A stretch of DNA of 64,000 bases from Rhabditophanes sp. KR3021. Lineage: Eukaryota; Nematoda; Chromadorea; Rhabditida; Alloionematidae. The notes beneath the pieces are model-generated. The model had not been told where the DNA came from. It ran no database searches and worked only from the letters and a program-made list of their open reading frames with translations. How positions within the stretch are numbered: the stretch's first letter is position 1; every line of letters starts with the position of its first letter. The stretch lies in assembly GCA_963281155.1 (NCBI GenBank), contig CAUJLY010000001.1, positions 8,742,001-8,806,000 of the forward strand. The letters run 5' to 3'. The translations under genes and the position numbers were made by a program. Positions 1-12,800 of the stretch are shown here, piece after piece.

Positions 1-338
1 AGTTGAGTAGGTTGTACTTTTGGTAGGAGACAAGTCTCCTTATCAGGTTTGGGAGCCTTTTTTGCCTCCTTTCAAACTACGGCTATTCTTTGTTCTAGAC
101 ATTTGTCAGTGCTTCTCTTGATCTGCTTGTTTTCTTTTGCTTGTCAATGTTCAGGTGAAATGACGGAGAGATGTAGGGGGGCGATGTTAAGCAATCTAAA
201 ATAAGAAAGTTTGATCAATCTAAGTAAAATGAGTCCTTATGACATGTCACATAAATATGTTAAAATTGAAATGATAAATGTCTTTAAGACACTTTGGTGT
301 TGAGTGTCTTTAAATTTGTAATTAATTTATGTCAGAGT
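1..338. other. Non-coding left edge, possibly a retroelement 3' boundary
   Basis: No open gene is visible here. At about 167-190 a G-rich purine tract is followed directly by TGTTA, the arrangement seen where the polypurine tract of a Ty3/gypsy-like element meets its 3' LTR. No second LTR and no recognisable pol sequence lie inside the window, so this is only suggestive. A short perfect inverted repeat (6-bp arms, 2-nt loop) sits at 26-39. A splice-acceptor-like sequence ends at 335, just before the first gene's likely start codon. Confidence 0.2.
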
Positions 339-1901
339 ATGCAAAAGATTCGAGACCATGCTAAAGACGAAAGAGTTCGAGAAGCGTTCAGATTAATTTA
401 CGAAGATGGTCGAGTTTGCAACGTTTCGGATGTTGTCAGTTATTTGATTGCTACGTTGAGGGAAGATGTGTATGAGAGTGGAGATGTGGTCAATTACGGA
501 GATTTCGAAAATAAAAGCGAATACGATAATGTAAGTGACTATTACAAAGAAGGGAAAACAAATAGTGTGAGGGACTTTAATGGGACCGATAAAGTTACAG
601 TTCAAGATTATCTAGAGCCAATTGAATGGTCTAAAGATGAGTTTACTAACAAGACTCTTTCTGATGATGAGAATGTCTTTGGTGACATGAAAGAAGATGG
701 GAGTAGGCAATTGTTTGAAGAAAATGATACTAGACAATTGCTTGAAGAAAATGATACTAGACAATTGTTTGGAAAAAATGATACTAGACAATTGTTTGAA
801 AAAAATAAGACGAGACAAGTGTATCCTATTAATGAAGCCGCTCAAAGTACAGAAGAAATTAAGAATGATAAATTGGGTAGAGTAAAAGTGCGTGAGGAAA
901 GTGTTGAAGAGTACGACGAAAGAATTAGAAAGTATATTGAGGTATCAAATGAAGAATACGGCAAGAAACATAAATATCATGATGAAAGTCGTAAAGAATG
1001 GGAAGTAACTATTAAAGAACAGGAACACATTAGTAAAGAGCAAAAAGAATCCAATCAAGCTAATGAAACTCATAAGATGTTCCAAAAGATTGATAACGAA
1101 TTTCTTGCGACAGATAAATATTTTAATGAAACAATTAAATCTTTTAATGAAGTTGCCAAAACCTTTACTAAACGAGTTGACTCTTTTAATGAAACTAATA
1201 AAGACGCATCAACAAAAAATAGTAATGGCAAACCTAGTTCAATCACCAAAAGTCACTCAACCAACAAAAGCATTGCTAGCTATCCACCAAATTTAGTTGG
1301 ATATTTCATCGGAGACACCACAACAATCAAGAAAAGCTATGAAAATAATTTTTTCAAACCAATTGTTCCTGATTCTTCCTCTAACTCTTGTTGTTCAAGT
1401 TCTTCAAGCAATTCGGATGGTGAAACAATACTCAAAGAACAATCACTCCCTCCCAAACAATCCCCCGTACCAATTGAAAAAGCAAGAATGATGTTACCCA
1501 AAAATCCACCACCAACTTTCATTCCTTCATCTACCCAAAAATACCTATCAATATCTCCTTCTCTTTCCACATCCAACCATTCATCTTCATCATCATCCCT
1601 TTCCGAATACCCAATCACGCCAACCCCAATAAAATTATCAAAACAAAATGGAATCGAAACTTTAATTATTGGAGGTCAAACATATTACTCTCCAAACTAC
1701 CATCGCACCCAACCAGACAATAAGTTAGTTCCTGTGAATAGAAACACACTAAAAGATACCTTTTATCAGACTTCATTGATGGAAAGTTCCAACAAATGGC
1801 GAAATAAATTGGATGAAGAGAGTAAGAGGGAGGATGAAGGGAGTAGTGATTTTGAAAGCAGTTTAATTGTTGAAAATGATCCAACCAGATATCTGACTTA
1901 A
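339..1901 (+). CDS. Unrecognised 520-aa acidic protein with tandem and heptad repeats
   Basis: I do not recognise this protein. The open frame extends upstream to 294 only from a TTG; the first ATG is at 339. It sits 3 nt after a CAG that could be a trans-splice acceptor or the end of an intron, in which case more exons lie to the left. No signal peptide or membrane segment is seen. The order is a helical-looking N-terminus (about 50 aa), an acidic region, four tandem 9-residue repeats of the RQLFEENDT type (705-812), a charged region, a short coiled-coil candidate where Phe recurs every seven residues in units such as FNETIKS, and a Ser/Pro-rich low-complexity C-terminal third. The heptads suggest self-association (inference). 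The frame and composition look genuinely coding, but the function is unknown. Confidence 0.6.
   Translation: MQKIRDHAKDERVREAFRLIYEDGRVCNVSDVVSYLIATLREDVYESGDVVNYGDFENKSEYDNVSDYYKEGKTNSVRDFNGTDKVTVQDYLEPIEWSKDEFTNKTLSDDENVFGDMKEDGSRQLFEENDTRQLLEENDTRQLFGKNDTRQLFEKNKTRQVYPINEAAQSTEEIKNDKLGRVKVREESVEEYDERIRKYIEVSNEEYGKKHKYHDESRKEWEVTIKEQEHISKEQKESNQANETHKMFQKIDNEFLATDKYFNETIKSFNEVAKTFTKRVDSFNETNKDASTKNSNGKPSSITKSHSTNKSIASYPPNLVGYFIGDTTTIKKSYENNFFKPIVPDSSSNSCCSSSSSNSDGETILKEQSLPPKQSPVPIEKARMMLPKNPPPTFIPSSTQKYLSISPSLSTSNHSSSSSSLSEYPITPTPIKLSKQNGIETLIIGGQTYYSPNYHRTQPDNKLVPVNRNTLKDTFYQTSLMESSNKWRNKLDEESKREDEGSSDFESSLIVENDPTRYLT
705..812 (+). repeat. Four 27-bp tandem repeats inside the first gene
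   Basis: Four in-frame copies encode RQLFEENDT-like nonapeptides (RQLF/LxxNxT). The copies differ by a few substitutions and the frame is preserved throughout, so length changes would be whole nonapeptide units. Confidence 0.85.
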
Positions 1902-2571
1902 CTTATAATATGTCTTTCTGTGATTAAAATATTTGAATTCATTTATATCTAAATCAACTTAGATTTAATCTGATTATATAATTGGTCTTGTCAACTATTA
2001 TTTAATTTTGCAAGAGCAAAAAAATAAAAATGTTTAAAATAGTTTGTAAAAAATAATATATTTTGTTAATCTTAACTCAAAACAAAAAAGGTTTTATGTA
2101 AATACATCTCCTCTTAAAGCTCTAGGCAATGCTTGGTTGGTGCCCAAATAAAGCACGACTTTATATATTTATGTGAAAGTGTCATTCTGTGTACATTAAC
2201 AAGCAAACCGAATTAGATGGGCACATTTATAAATCTATCTTATTGAAATAGGCCCAAATGTGTGATACAAAACATTGACGAATGACTTGACTACGTCTTT
2301 AAACTGAACAAATTTTTTGTCCCTATATATTGTCTTCTACAAAATATTCTCAAAAATTTGATAGAACATATTTATTTGTATAAATATTCTTATATTCTCT
2401 TTTGATTAAATATTATATATACATATTCATACCCACATAATATAAACACTCATTCAAAACTAATCAACTGCTAACAATTTAAAGAAAACCATTCAAATAA
2501 AACTTCATCAAGCACTTACTAAAACTTAGCACCATCCCCCTTAACACCATCCACACACACTTAAAGGAAGG
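1902..2571. other. Intergenic region, AT-rich
   Basis: This holds the 3' end of the first gene and the promoter/5' UTR of the InaF-motif gene. It is AT-rich with several TATATA-like stretches. None is placed convincingly enough to call, and I see no RNA gene. Confidence 0.5.
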
Positions 2572-3144
2572 ATGAAGTCTCCTTTCTACGGCAGTCAGTT
2601 TACTAATTCGTTTCGAATGTATGCTTCTAGATCGGGCTCCCATTCAACCAAACCTATCTATACTAGCGATAGGAAAGCCAAATTTGCTAAGAGAGAAAAT
2701 AAAAAGTACATCAGATTTGTTACCGTGGTGGGGTATATCTTTTTTGTTAGTTTGCCGGCTGTTTCGTTGAGTGTTTATTATGTTTATGTATGGGATCCGA
2801 GATATGTTGAGAAGGTAGGTGACTTACTTTTTGGTTGATTATTTTTTTAGTTTTCACACAAATTTGATAATGTTTTGATTAATGAAACGCCCAAGTATCA
2901 GAAAATATCTAACTTTAGTGTTCCATTTAAATTTCCTAAGTTAGAAACCCGCACAAACACAAAAACCCGAGAAACCCGTGAAATAGAAGAAAATTGGTCT
3001 GAACCACCGCCAGAAATAATTGAAAATCTCCCAACAGACTTAAACCAGCCAAAAGATAAATGCCAATGCATCTGTGATCCCAAACGAACATCACCAACAA
3101 ATCTACTCCAATTAATGCTAACTCGAAAAAAGAGCGATACATAA
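2572..3144 (+). CDS. InaF-motif single-pass membrane protein, two exons
   Basis: Exons 2572-2814 and 2851-3144 are joined across a 36-nt intron (donor GTAGGT, acceptor TTTTTTTAG, phase 0), giving a protein of about 178 residues. Residues about 31-75 match the InaF motif found in Drosophila InaF and mammalian INAFM1/2. A YTSDRKAK-type basic lead-in and NKKYIRF are followed by one hydrophobic helix ending in LSVYYVYVWDP. In Drosophila, InaF associates with TRP channels and is needed for their function; that role is family knowledge, not shown here. The C-terminal half is polar and Pro/Glu-rich, with a Cys-x-Cys-x-Cys cluster (CQCIC) near the end. No signal peptide is present; the single helix would be a signal anchor. 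An AATAAA lies at 3241, about 100 nt past the stop. Confidence 0.8.
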
Positions 3145-3882
3145 ACAACATCTTTTGTGATTAAAAAATACAAACCAATTAAAATGAAATATTACTCTTA
3201 TTACCTTCGTTTTTTGTTTACTTTGACTATGTTTTGATGAAATAAATTTTTTTGTTATCTTCATTTAGTTGTCGAAATGATCACCATAAATAAGGATACG
3301 GGGTTGTTATAAAAAGATATAATAAAATATATCTTCTTCATTAATTGCATCACCAAAAATATTATCATCTTTCTTTTTGCCCAAGACAACACATCAATTA
3401 ACCTATTATAAGGAGAGTGGTAGTTGTGTATGAACACGAACACACATTTCCCTTGTCTTATTTATATATATAAAAGTTAGCAACACTCAAAAATTATACC
3501 ACATATCCAAAATAAATTTCAAAATATATACAACAAAAAAGTCAAGGTTTTTCAAGACGATTCAGGTATAGTGAACGAGAAATAAGATCATTAACAAAAA
3601 AGATGTCATCAACTGGTTAAAAACAAAAATACGGACAAATAAGGGACACTTGCCGGTAGGTGCTCCTCGCACCATCTTTTTTAATGTTAACTATAGATGA
3701 AGAAGTGGAGAAGGGCAATTATTTTGGTGTTGTTCAAATGAAAATAATGTTTTTATAGTTTGTTTGTGTGATCATGAAATTGTATATTTTTTTTGAATAA
3801 GTTATTTAATTTTTTTTTGTTATAGAGTTGTTTTTATATATTATATATTGATGTTAACTATATTGCCACTTTAAAACAAGTT
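3145..3882. other. Intergenic region with AATAAA and a small hairpin
   Basis: AATAAA at 3241-3246 probably serves the InaF-motif gene. At 3659-3673 a 5-bp stem with a 5-nt loop (GGTGC...GCACC) is followed within a few bases by six T residues, like the end of a small Pol III transcript. I could not assign it to a known RNA. The rest is AT-rich spacer and the presumed promoter of the giant gene. Confidence 0.35.
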
Positions 3883-6800
3883 ATGAAGATTAGGTTGATT
3901 TTTGTGGTGGCTTTGATTGCTAAAGGTCAAGCTTTGCTGCCTTTGACTTCTACGTTGTTAGCTACTTCGGACCATTCGAATCATTTTTTCTTGATAGATT
4001 TATATCAAAGAAAGTTTTTTTGTGGAGACTTGGGGGGTGAGGCGAGTAGGTCTCTGAGTTTGTCTAATTTATGCAATAAAATCCAAGATTGCTCCAACTC
4101 AACAGCCATTCACGATGAAAATTATCCTTTATGCGCAAACAAATGTGGAGACAAATGCAATTTTCGGGGCCTGTGTCTTCAGGAAAATGAAGATATGGAT
4201 TTTGGATGTATTTGCGATATGGGATATTCTGGAAATAATTGCGAAAGTCAAGTGGATTTCAGGAAATGTGACAAACAGACTTGTTCTTCCAATTCATTGT
4301 GTGTTGATGGAGTTTGTACATGTAAAAATGGATTTATTAAAAAGGAAAATAATGATTGCGAAGGTAAGTTTTTTATTTGTTGAATTATAAAAATTGAATA
4401 GATATTAATGAGTGTGAACTGGAGTTCGGAAATCGGTGCCATGCCAAGAAAGATACTTGCTTTAATGTGGAAGGCGGTTATTTGTGTTGTCGCAAAGACA
4501 AACATAATAAATGTGAATATCATGTGCACGAACATTTTGGATATATAGTTAATGGATCCTTAATAGGCCATTTTAAGGAAGATTTAAAGTTAAGCAAGAT
4601 AGAAGCACAGTTCCAAATCGATGAGGTAGAGGAAAGTTCCTCTGCTATTAAAGATGCAGCTTCGGCCAATGAACATTCTATTAATCCTAAGACTTTCTCG
4701 AAGAAAGATCACAAAGCTGGAGGTACACTTATTATTGGGAAAGGCAAATTTGACACACCAATATCCCCTAATGAATTTCCTTTCTTCGGAGCTCCTTCAT
4801 CTCCTTGTAATTTTAAATGCAATAATGGAAATGGAAATGTCTTCCAAAATTCGACTGGCCCGCAATCTTTTATTCCGAAGGGTGAAAATATTGTTTCAGT
4901 AAATCCACAGGTTCAGACAATTTATAGTGACTTGGTGTCAACGTCTGACGGGCAGGTAGGACAAGTTTTGCAGGAAGTTGGTGAGAAGCATGAATCTGAA
5001 TCGAAGCACAATATATTTATTAGAAAAGGTTTATTAGATGCTTTTGCTGGTTTAAAAAAACACAAAGTTTTGACTGAAAGTGGTGATAGTTTTGAAGAGT
5101 ATGAAGACGATGATATTCTAAACAAAAAATTTGATTCAATGGAAAGGACCAATTCAAAAGAACAAAGTGAAGTTGATGGTGAATTTAGCCGTGGAAAAAA
5201 TGGTGTCAAAGGGTCCGAAAAGCCAGCCATATTCAGCAACTCTCCTCCAGAAAACCAGCTTATCCTAACTAACAGAAGAAAATTCCTAGAAAATTACAAA
5301 TCCAAGGTGAAAGATCGAAACCGTGAAAAAGATAAAAATACCAATGCACACACCAAATTCAGACCATTCGAACAAGAGCCAGACGATTGGGATGAATTGA
5401 TGAATGAGTCAACTGCATCAGCCCGAATTAATTTAACCGAATTGTCAACATTTCCAACTTTAGTTAATTCGAAATTAACCACCACAACTGCTTCATCACA
5501 CTCCGTCCAATCAACCACTACGAGACAACAACAACACGCACAAACCAAATCACCACCTCCTAATCAGATGATGAGAGAAAAAAATTCTGGGTCACCTAAA
5601 AATCCCATAGATCGTGCTTCAGATAAATTAAACGGAGGTGCGAGTACATCAAAGCCGACTTTAACGACTCAAAATATTGTCACAGACATTCCAAAAGAAG
5701 CAATAAACCTCGTCAACACACCCTTCCCACCTAATTATGTAGCTGATAAAAAAGGGAAACAAATTGATGGTGATCATAAAGACGGAACCAATAAAAGTAA
5801 TGAACCAAATAAAAATGTCCTACCTAATAAAAGTAACGAACAGAATAAGGGAAAGGAAAACGATAAAAGTAATGAAAGAGCTTCTACTCCTTCTGATGGT
5901 AAGGAAATTAATAAAAGTGAGTTGAATGGTGAGGATCACATTACTACTACCATTAAACCAGATAATGGCAATGCATTAGGTAAGTAGCCTTGATTTTTAT
6001 GATGTAAATTTGTTTATCGTAGAAATGACAACTCAATTACAAAGTGGAATTGACAATGTTGATTGGGCAAGTTCAAGATCACCACTAATTAATGTTGACA
6101 ATGAGCATAATAAGCTGGCTGGGGGAAATGATGTGTCGTCCAAATCACCCCATTCTAACAATATTCCTCCCTTGAATGTTAATGGAAAGGATCATCTAAA
6201 GGTTCCGTCTAACGAATCTCTTTCGGAAACTTATAAAAATAGCTTAATATCTACGCCTGATTCTAATGAAAAGAGTGGCGAAAGCCCTTCAAATTCAAAT
6301 GATATCGGAAGTAGAAATCCGCATGGCAAGAAAACGATCAAAGTACCCAAAATATCAGAAGAAAAGCCTGATAAAAATGTGAGAGATAAAGTCGTCGTCA
6401 ACGGCAAGAATCCATTTGAAGATCCTGTTGATCCTAAAATACCGGTTATCGAAGAAACTGACAAGATTATTCTAAGTAAAGTGGATGCAAATAGTGCGCA
6501 AAATGTTGCAAATGAAGTGAATAAGATTTTGATAGATGGTGGGAATGATCCTAGTAAGATCAATTTGATTGACAATGATGGCAAATATTCAACTTTGTTG
6601 CCGCGTATTTCATCCAAAGAAGGAGGTGATATACTTGAGAATAAGTTTATGACGACTGTTGAACCAAATGATTTGCTTACTGATTTAAATCGTCAAACTA
6701 CGAAAAGTGGTAACAATGTGCCAACTACAAAGGTTGGAAAGTTTGATCCTTCAGGAAGCAGTAACAGAGAAAATGATATAAACAATCCAAAAAATAATCA

Positions 6801-9800
6801 AATCAAACTTACAAATCCTGATGATAGAAAGACACCAGGAAAAATTGAAAATGATCTTTCGACAACTGTTAATCACTTGGACAGGACACAAAAACCAAAA
6901 GGCGATGGTGAAGACCATACTGAAATGACTCAAAAACCAATACAGCAAACAAATGGCCTTATTGAGCATCAACAAAAAACCACAAGTTCAAAGCCTTTCA
7001 ATAAAATAAACAATCCAAGTGAACAAATGATCAAATATAAAAGTTCAAATGAACAAAAAGGCGATCTTGTTGATGGGGAAAAGCTTAATCCTGATAATGG
7101 TGGTGAGCATATTGTAAATGAACAAGTGACCAATCCAAAAGAACAAGTTAACAATTCGAAAAATCCAAATGGACATATGATCATTCCAAAAGATTCAAAA
7201 GAGCAACTTACCAATCCAAATATACAAGTGATCAATCCAAACAATTCACAAGAGCAAATAACCAATCCTAAGAATCAAAATGCTCAAGTGATCATTCCCA
7301 CGAATTCAACAGAACAAAAAATCATTCCAAATAACTCATCACCCCAAACGATCAAACCAAATGATTCAACTGAGCAAAAAATCAGTTCAAAAAATGCCCC
7401 AATTGAGTCACATCCAAAAAATGAAAATGCTAAAAGCACTGCAGCAAATTCAAATGAATCACCATTAGATAAGTACCACAAATCAACTACTCAAAAACCA
7501 ATTGAAAATGATGGTACGACAAAAGATGGTGGTGAGTCAAGTGAAGAGGATGATAATAATATGTCTACGACTGGTAATGGCAAGGTCAATAAAGGCCATG
7601 GTAGTAAGGAGAGCTTGATTTTGAATAATGGGCAATTTCTAAAGACGTCGACCGGAATAATTAACAAGAGTGGCACGTCTAAAGTAAATGTTGATTTGTC
7701 AACTACTTTGCCAAAAACAGATGAAACAGTTAGTCCGAATGTAACTGATGAAAGCAATCTTAATTTATCTACATTCTCACCTAAGCATATAGAAAGTAAT
7801 ACAAAGAATAAAACAGAATTAGATTTAAACTCAGGCTTATCTACTACCGATCCAGAGATTAACCAACAAAGTAGAGCTAATTCTAATTTGGCCTCGACTG
7901 TTACTATAGAATCATCTACCTCTCATGGAATAATAGTTGATGAAAATGGACAGCCTATTAAAAAAATTGAAGTTCTGCAAAAAATTCCTGTTTCTAAAAG
8001 CACAGCCCCTCCAACAGTAACAGATGAAGAAAAACCTGTTGATCCCGTCAGTGTTGGTAATGCAGAAAAACCCGTTGATCCGGCCGGTAAGGAAGAAACT
8101 AAATTAAATAATAATATCACAACACTGCCAGCTACTAGAGTAAATGGTGCGGAGGAATCAACATCTGTTCCATCCGAATTTACCTCAATCCCCGATAATA
8201 CTGGCGGTCACAAGGCACTTCCTAATGTTATCAAGGTGACCGATTCGAAAAATGACGGTGTTACTGATTCAACAACTCCGAACAGCCAAGAAACAAGCGA
8301 TTCGTTCAAGAAAAATGAATTAGAAACTACTGCTCCATCTGGCAATAACAATCAAAATTCAAGAACGACCGACTTGCCTAAGAATAATGGACTGGGAACT
8401 ACTGGGCTGGTTAATAATAATCTCATTTCAAAAACAACACATTCTTCTACCTTTAATAATCAGGGAGCAACAGATCCTTCTACCTTTAATAATCAGGGAA
8501 CAACAGATTCTTCTACTTTTAATAATCGAGGAACAACAGATTTGCCGAAGAAGGATAAGTTTGGAACCACAGATTCATTTGGAACTAATGGTCAAAAAGT
8601 AGAAACTACAGATTCATTTACTTCAGACCATTTAAGGACAACTGACTCATCCGATTCTAATAAGCAAAAATTGGAAACAACTGACCCAAATGTTCCTAAG
8701 AATCAGGAACCAGGAGTTACAGATTCATTTACAACTAATAATCAAAAACTAAAAACAACTAATTCACCTGCAACTGCTAATCAAGAACCAAACACAAATG
8801 ATTCTTCAACATTGAATAATGAAGAAGCAGGAACCACAAAGTCGTTTACAACAAACAATGGTCAGAAACCAAAACTTACTGATTCATCCTTGCCTAAAGG
8901 ACATGGAACAGAAATCACTGATTCATCTTTACCTAAAGGACATGGAACAGAAATCACTGATTCGTCTCTTCCTAATGAACACGGAGCAGAAATCACCGAT
9001 CCATCTCTCCCTAATGGACATGGACTAAAAATCACTAATTCATTTACTCCTAACAAATCAAAAACAACTGATTCACAACCAAACTCAACTCGAAAACCAA
9101 TCGCAACGCCTGATGATCAAAAACTGGTTTCCCCTACAAGCACTCCACTCAATATTAAAGGCCATGAATTACCTTCGACAAACGGTACACCTCAACACGA
9201 CAAAGATCGCAGAACAGAGAACAGACCGATAATAAAGAATGATAAGGTTGGTGTGTCTGGGGGACAAAAAGCAAGTACATTAAGTCCTGTTGTTGAGCAG
9301 ATCAAATCAGAGACTGATACAAATGTAGGGACTACTAAGGCTGGAGGTCAAAATGAAAATATTAATAATCATTCCACTTCACCTTTGTCTGGTAACAATA
9401 ATCATTCGTCTGATCTTAAAGATAAATCTACTACTAGGAACCTTGACACAAAAACAACACCAAATGTGTTAGATAAAAGCACTTCTGTTGGAATTGATAA
9501 CGAAATAACTCTGAAACCATTAATTATCAAAAGCAACCTGTTAAATCCTGAGGAAGAGACAGATAATCGTGTTGTGGCAAATGAAACAGATTTATCGAAA
9601 CAACATATAGTTTATCCATTGGATGGAAAAGATACGCGTACAATATTACCAAATGTAAACAAAAAGGATGATATTGACGCCTTGACAACCTCAAAAAGTA
9701 TTGTAGATCCTGAAAATCAGAGTACCACAAGAGATCCTTTAGATTTGGATAATAACCTATCAAAAGGCAGTAGTAAGGTCCCTTCTGATTTATTAAAAAG

Positions 9801-12800
9801 TACTGCAAATCCATCTAGCTTAAACAATAATTTAGCAACAAGTACTGCACATCCATCTAGCTTAAGCAATAATGTAGGATCAAGTACGGCAAATCCATCT
9901 GATGCAAATATTAATTTGTCAAACAATACAACAACTGCATCTGATCCAGACTTACCAAAAAGCTCTCCAAAGACTCCACTTAAAGACAATGAGACTACAG
10001 ATCGTTTATCAAATGAAGATACCACTCCACGACCCTTGAACACCTTCGATCCAGAAAGTCAAGAAGGCTTAGAAATTCGTATTGCACATACTAAAAGTCC
10101 TTTCTTGCATAGAGTAATTAGCGGCCCTAAGAATGCATCTGCCATTATTATTTTAGAACCAGAAAAACCTTCCAAGTTAAATGTAACAACAGATTGGAAT
10201 GGACCTAAAGAACTTCGTGTTAATATTCATACAGCTACTCCAAAGCCTCACTTAAAAGATCCAAACGATGACGGCATTACTCAAAGTTTGGTCATTAATA
10301 AATTAAGTACTACATCGGTAAACGTTGAATCTGTTACAGTTAATCGAAATGAATTTACGAGAAAACCATTGAAAATCGGTAATCCTGCTTCATTGGGAGA
10401 GCAAGACAATACATTTGAATCAACAACTATTAGTGGGGATGACTCAATTGAGTTGACTAATTTATCTACTGCTAGATTCAATATTAAGGATAATAAATCA
10501 TCAAAGCCTACTGGTGAACCTGATACTGGAAATAATGTCGGCGAATTGTCAACAACTCCAAACCCGGTTGGCTTATCAACTATACCAAATGGTTCTCAAA
10601 ACATTGTTAAGGAATCACCTGAAACGACAGTCGCCACAAATTTATCTAACAAACCTGAACAGAACAAGCCTGGCAATTCAGATATTGGAAATATACCGAA
10701 CAAAGCGGAAGAGAATCCTGATATTTCAAGTACGAATAAACTTGATGACTCCGATGAAATAGATCCTCATTTATTAAATAAGTTGAAAGATAAGAATAAG
10801 CCTGAAGAAAGTAAGTCCGCGACTGAACTTGTCCCGAATGTTAATGAAAAAAGTAATTCGAAAATTGGCGGACAGAATGTGATTGAAAATACGATTAATC
10901 CTGAGAAGTTCGGCAAAATTGTGGAAGAAACACCAAATGCCAATAATCCAAATCATTCTAAAGAAATTAACTCTGAAAATGGGGAAAACAAGCCAGAAAA
11001 AACTGATAACCTTAATAAATCTAAAGAAGTTGATCCTAAAAATACAGTGCTTAATTCAAATAAACAGTCACATAAGAATGATCCTAATAACTCTAGCAAT
11101 GTAGAAATTCCCAATGCACCGCAGAAACCAAGTAATTCAAACAACTCTAAAGACGTTAGTTCTGCCGACCATAATAAGAATCTACCAGAAAAACCAAATG
11201 AGAAAAATTCTATTAACTCTCAAGAGACTAATCGTGAAGACCGTGGTAAGAATGTATCAGAAAAACCAAGTGAACTTGATCCTAATAATTCTGGAAAGGT
11301 TATTCCTGATAGTCCTGGCTCGAATATACCTGAAAATTCGAAAGAAGTTAATTCTAATGATTCTAAGAATAAAACGTCAACAGGTAAGATTAATGCCAAT
11401 AATTCTAGAGAATCAAGTCCCGATAATTCAAAAGAGAATGTTCCTGAAATCACTCCTACTAATGAAAAGAATCCAAATAAATTGCCAAATCCAGTTGAAC
11501 CTATAAATTTGGGTAGTAACAAATCGACAGAAGCAACACCTGGAAATTCTGAAATATCCAATCCAAATGCTATTTCAAAAAAACCAAATAATTTAGGCAA
11601 ATTGATTCCTAGCGAAAATAATGGAATAAACAAATCTAATGAAAGTGATCCCAAAAGTTTAGTAAAGGATTTATCTAATAAATTAGACAAAACTATTCCT
11701 GATGCATCTGGTAAAATCATTTTAGACAAAAATAATTTGTTAAAAACGCCGGATGCAAGTGTTAATGGTGATTTAATTAAGAATTTATCTAGCAAACCAG
11801 AAGCTTTAAATCCTAATAATTTAGGTAAAAAATATTAGACAAGAAGTTATATCGAATACTCCGAATACACAGACTTCTGGGAAAGGTAACCTTGATAATC
11901 TTAACAAAGTTGTAAATATCAATCCAAACAAAACCACTAGTGATAAGTCTGGCAAGAATGATAATTCAAATATTAATACACCTAAAACACACGACCAGAA
12001 TATTCTTGAAAGTTCAACTGCTAACTCACCTGATAATGTAGTTACTACCACTCCTGGACATTTTGATAAAATTTGGCCAAATACAGGTAAAACTAGTCAT
12101 TTAGATAAAAATGTTCCAAACAACTCAGCCGAAAACTTACCCAACAAACCAGAAACAACAACTCTTAAGGGTTCAGCTACTAAATCACCTAATAAGTTTG
12201 ACATTCCTGATAATTCAAATAAAAATATTCCAAATAAATCAGGTAAGAATTTATTTCACAAATTAAATTAAAAATTTAGGTGGCAATATCTTTGACGGAT
12301 CAGGTAAGAAAGACACAAAGAGTCCAAACAATTCAGGCACAATCACTCCTAATAAATCATCTGAGAATTTACATAACAAACACGGGGCAAATGTTCCTGA
12401 AAGTGCAAGCACACTTATTCCTGATAAACCAGTTGAGAATTGGAGTGGAAGACCGGATGAAACGATCCCTGAAAATATAGTTAAAAATTTAGTGGAGGAA
12501 ACCGGCAAAGCTCAAACGCCATCACCAAATACTCCTGACGATTCTGCAGAACATTTTACTAACGAATTGATCAAGCAAATTAATAAACTGGCTTCAACTG
12601 AAAATATTCCAGAACATCCAGATCAGACAGGTTTGTAAACGACAAGTAATGCCCTTATAAATACTTTTGATCACTTAGATTCACATACTAAAGTAACCGT
12701 CAACTCTGGACCAAATATTCCTGAGGGATCAGATGAAAATGTACCTCTCAATCAAAATACAACTGTCCCTGGTCGTGGATCTGCAAATAATCCCGAAGAT

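Noticed and set aside
11384..11409. GTAAGA...TTCTAG as an intron in the stalk
   Set aside because: It is 25 nt long and its removal would break the reading frame, which is coding-like on both sides without splicing.
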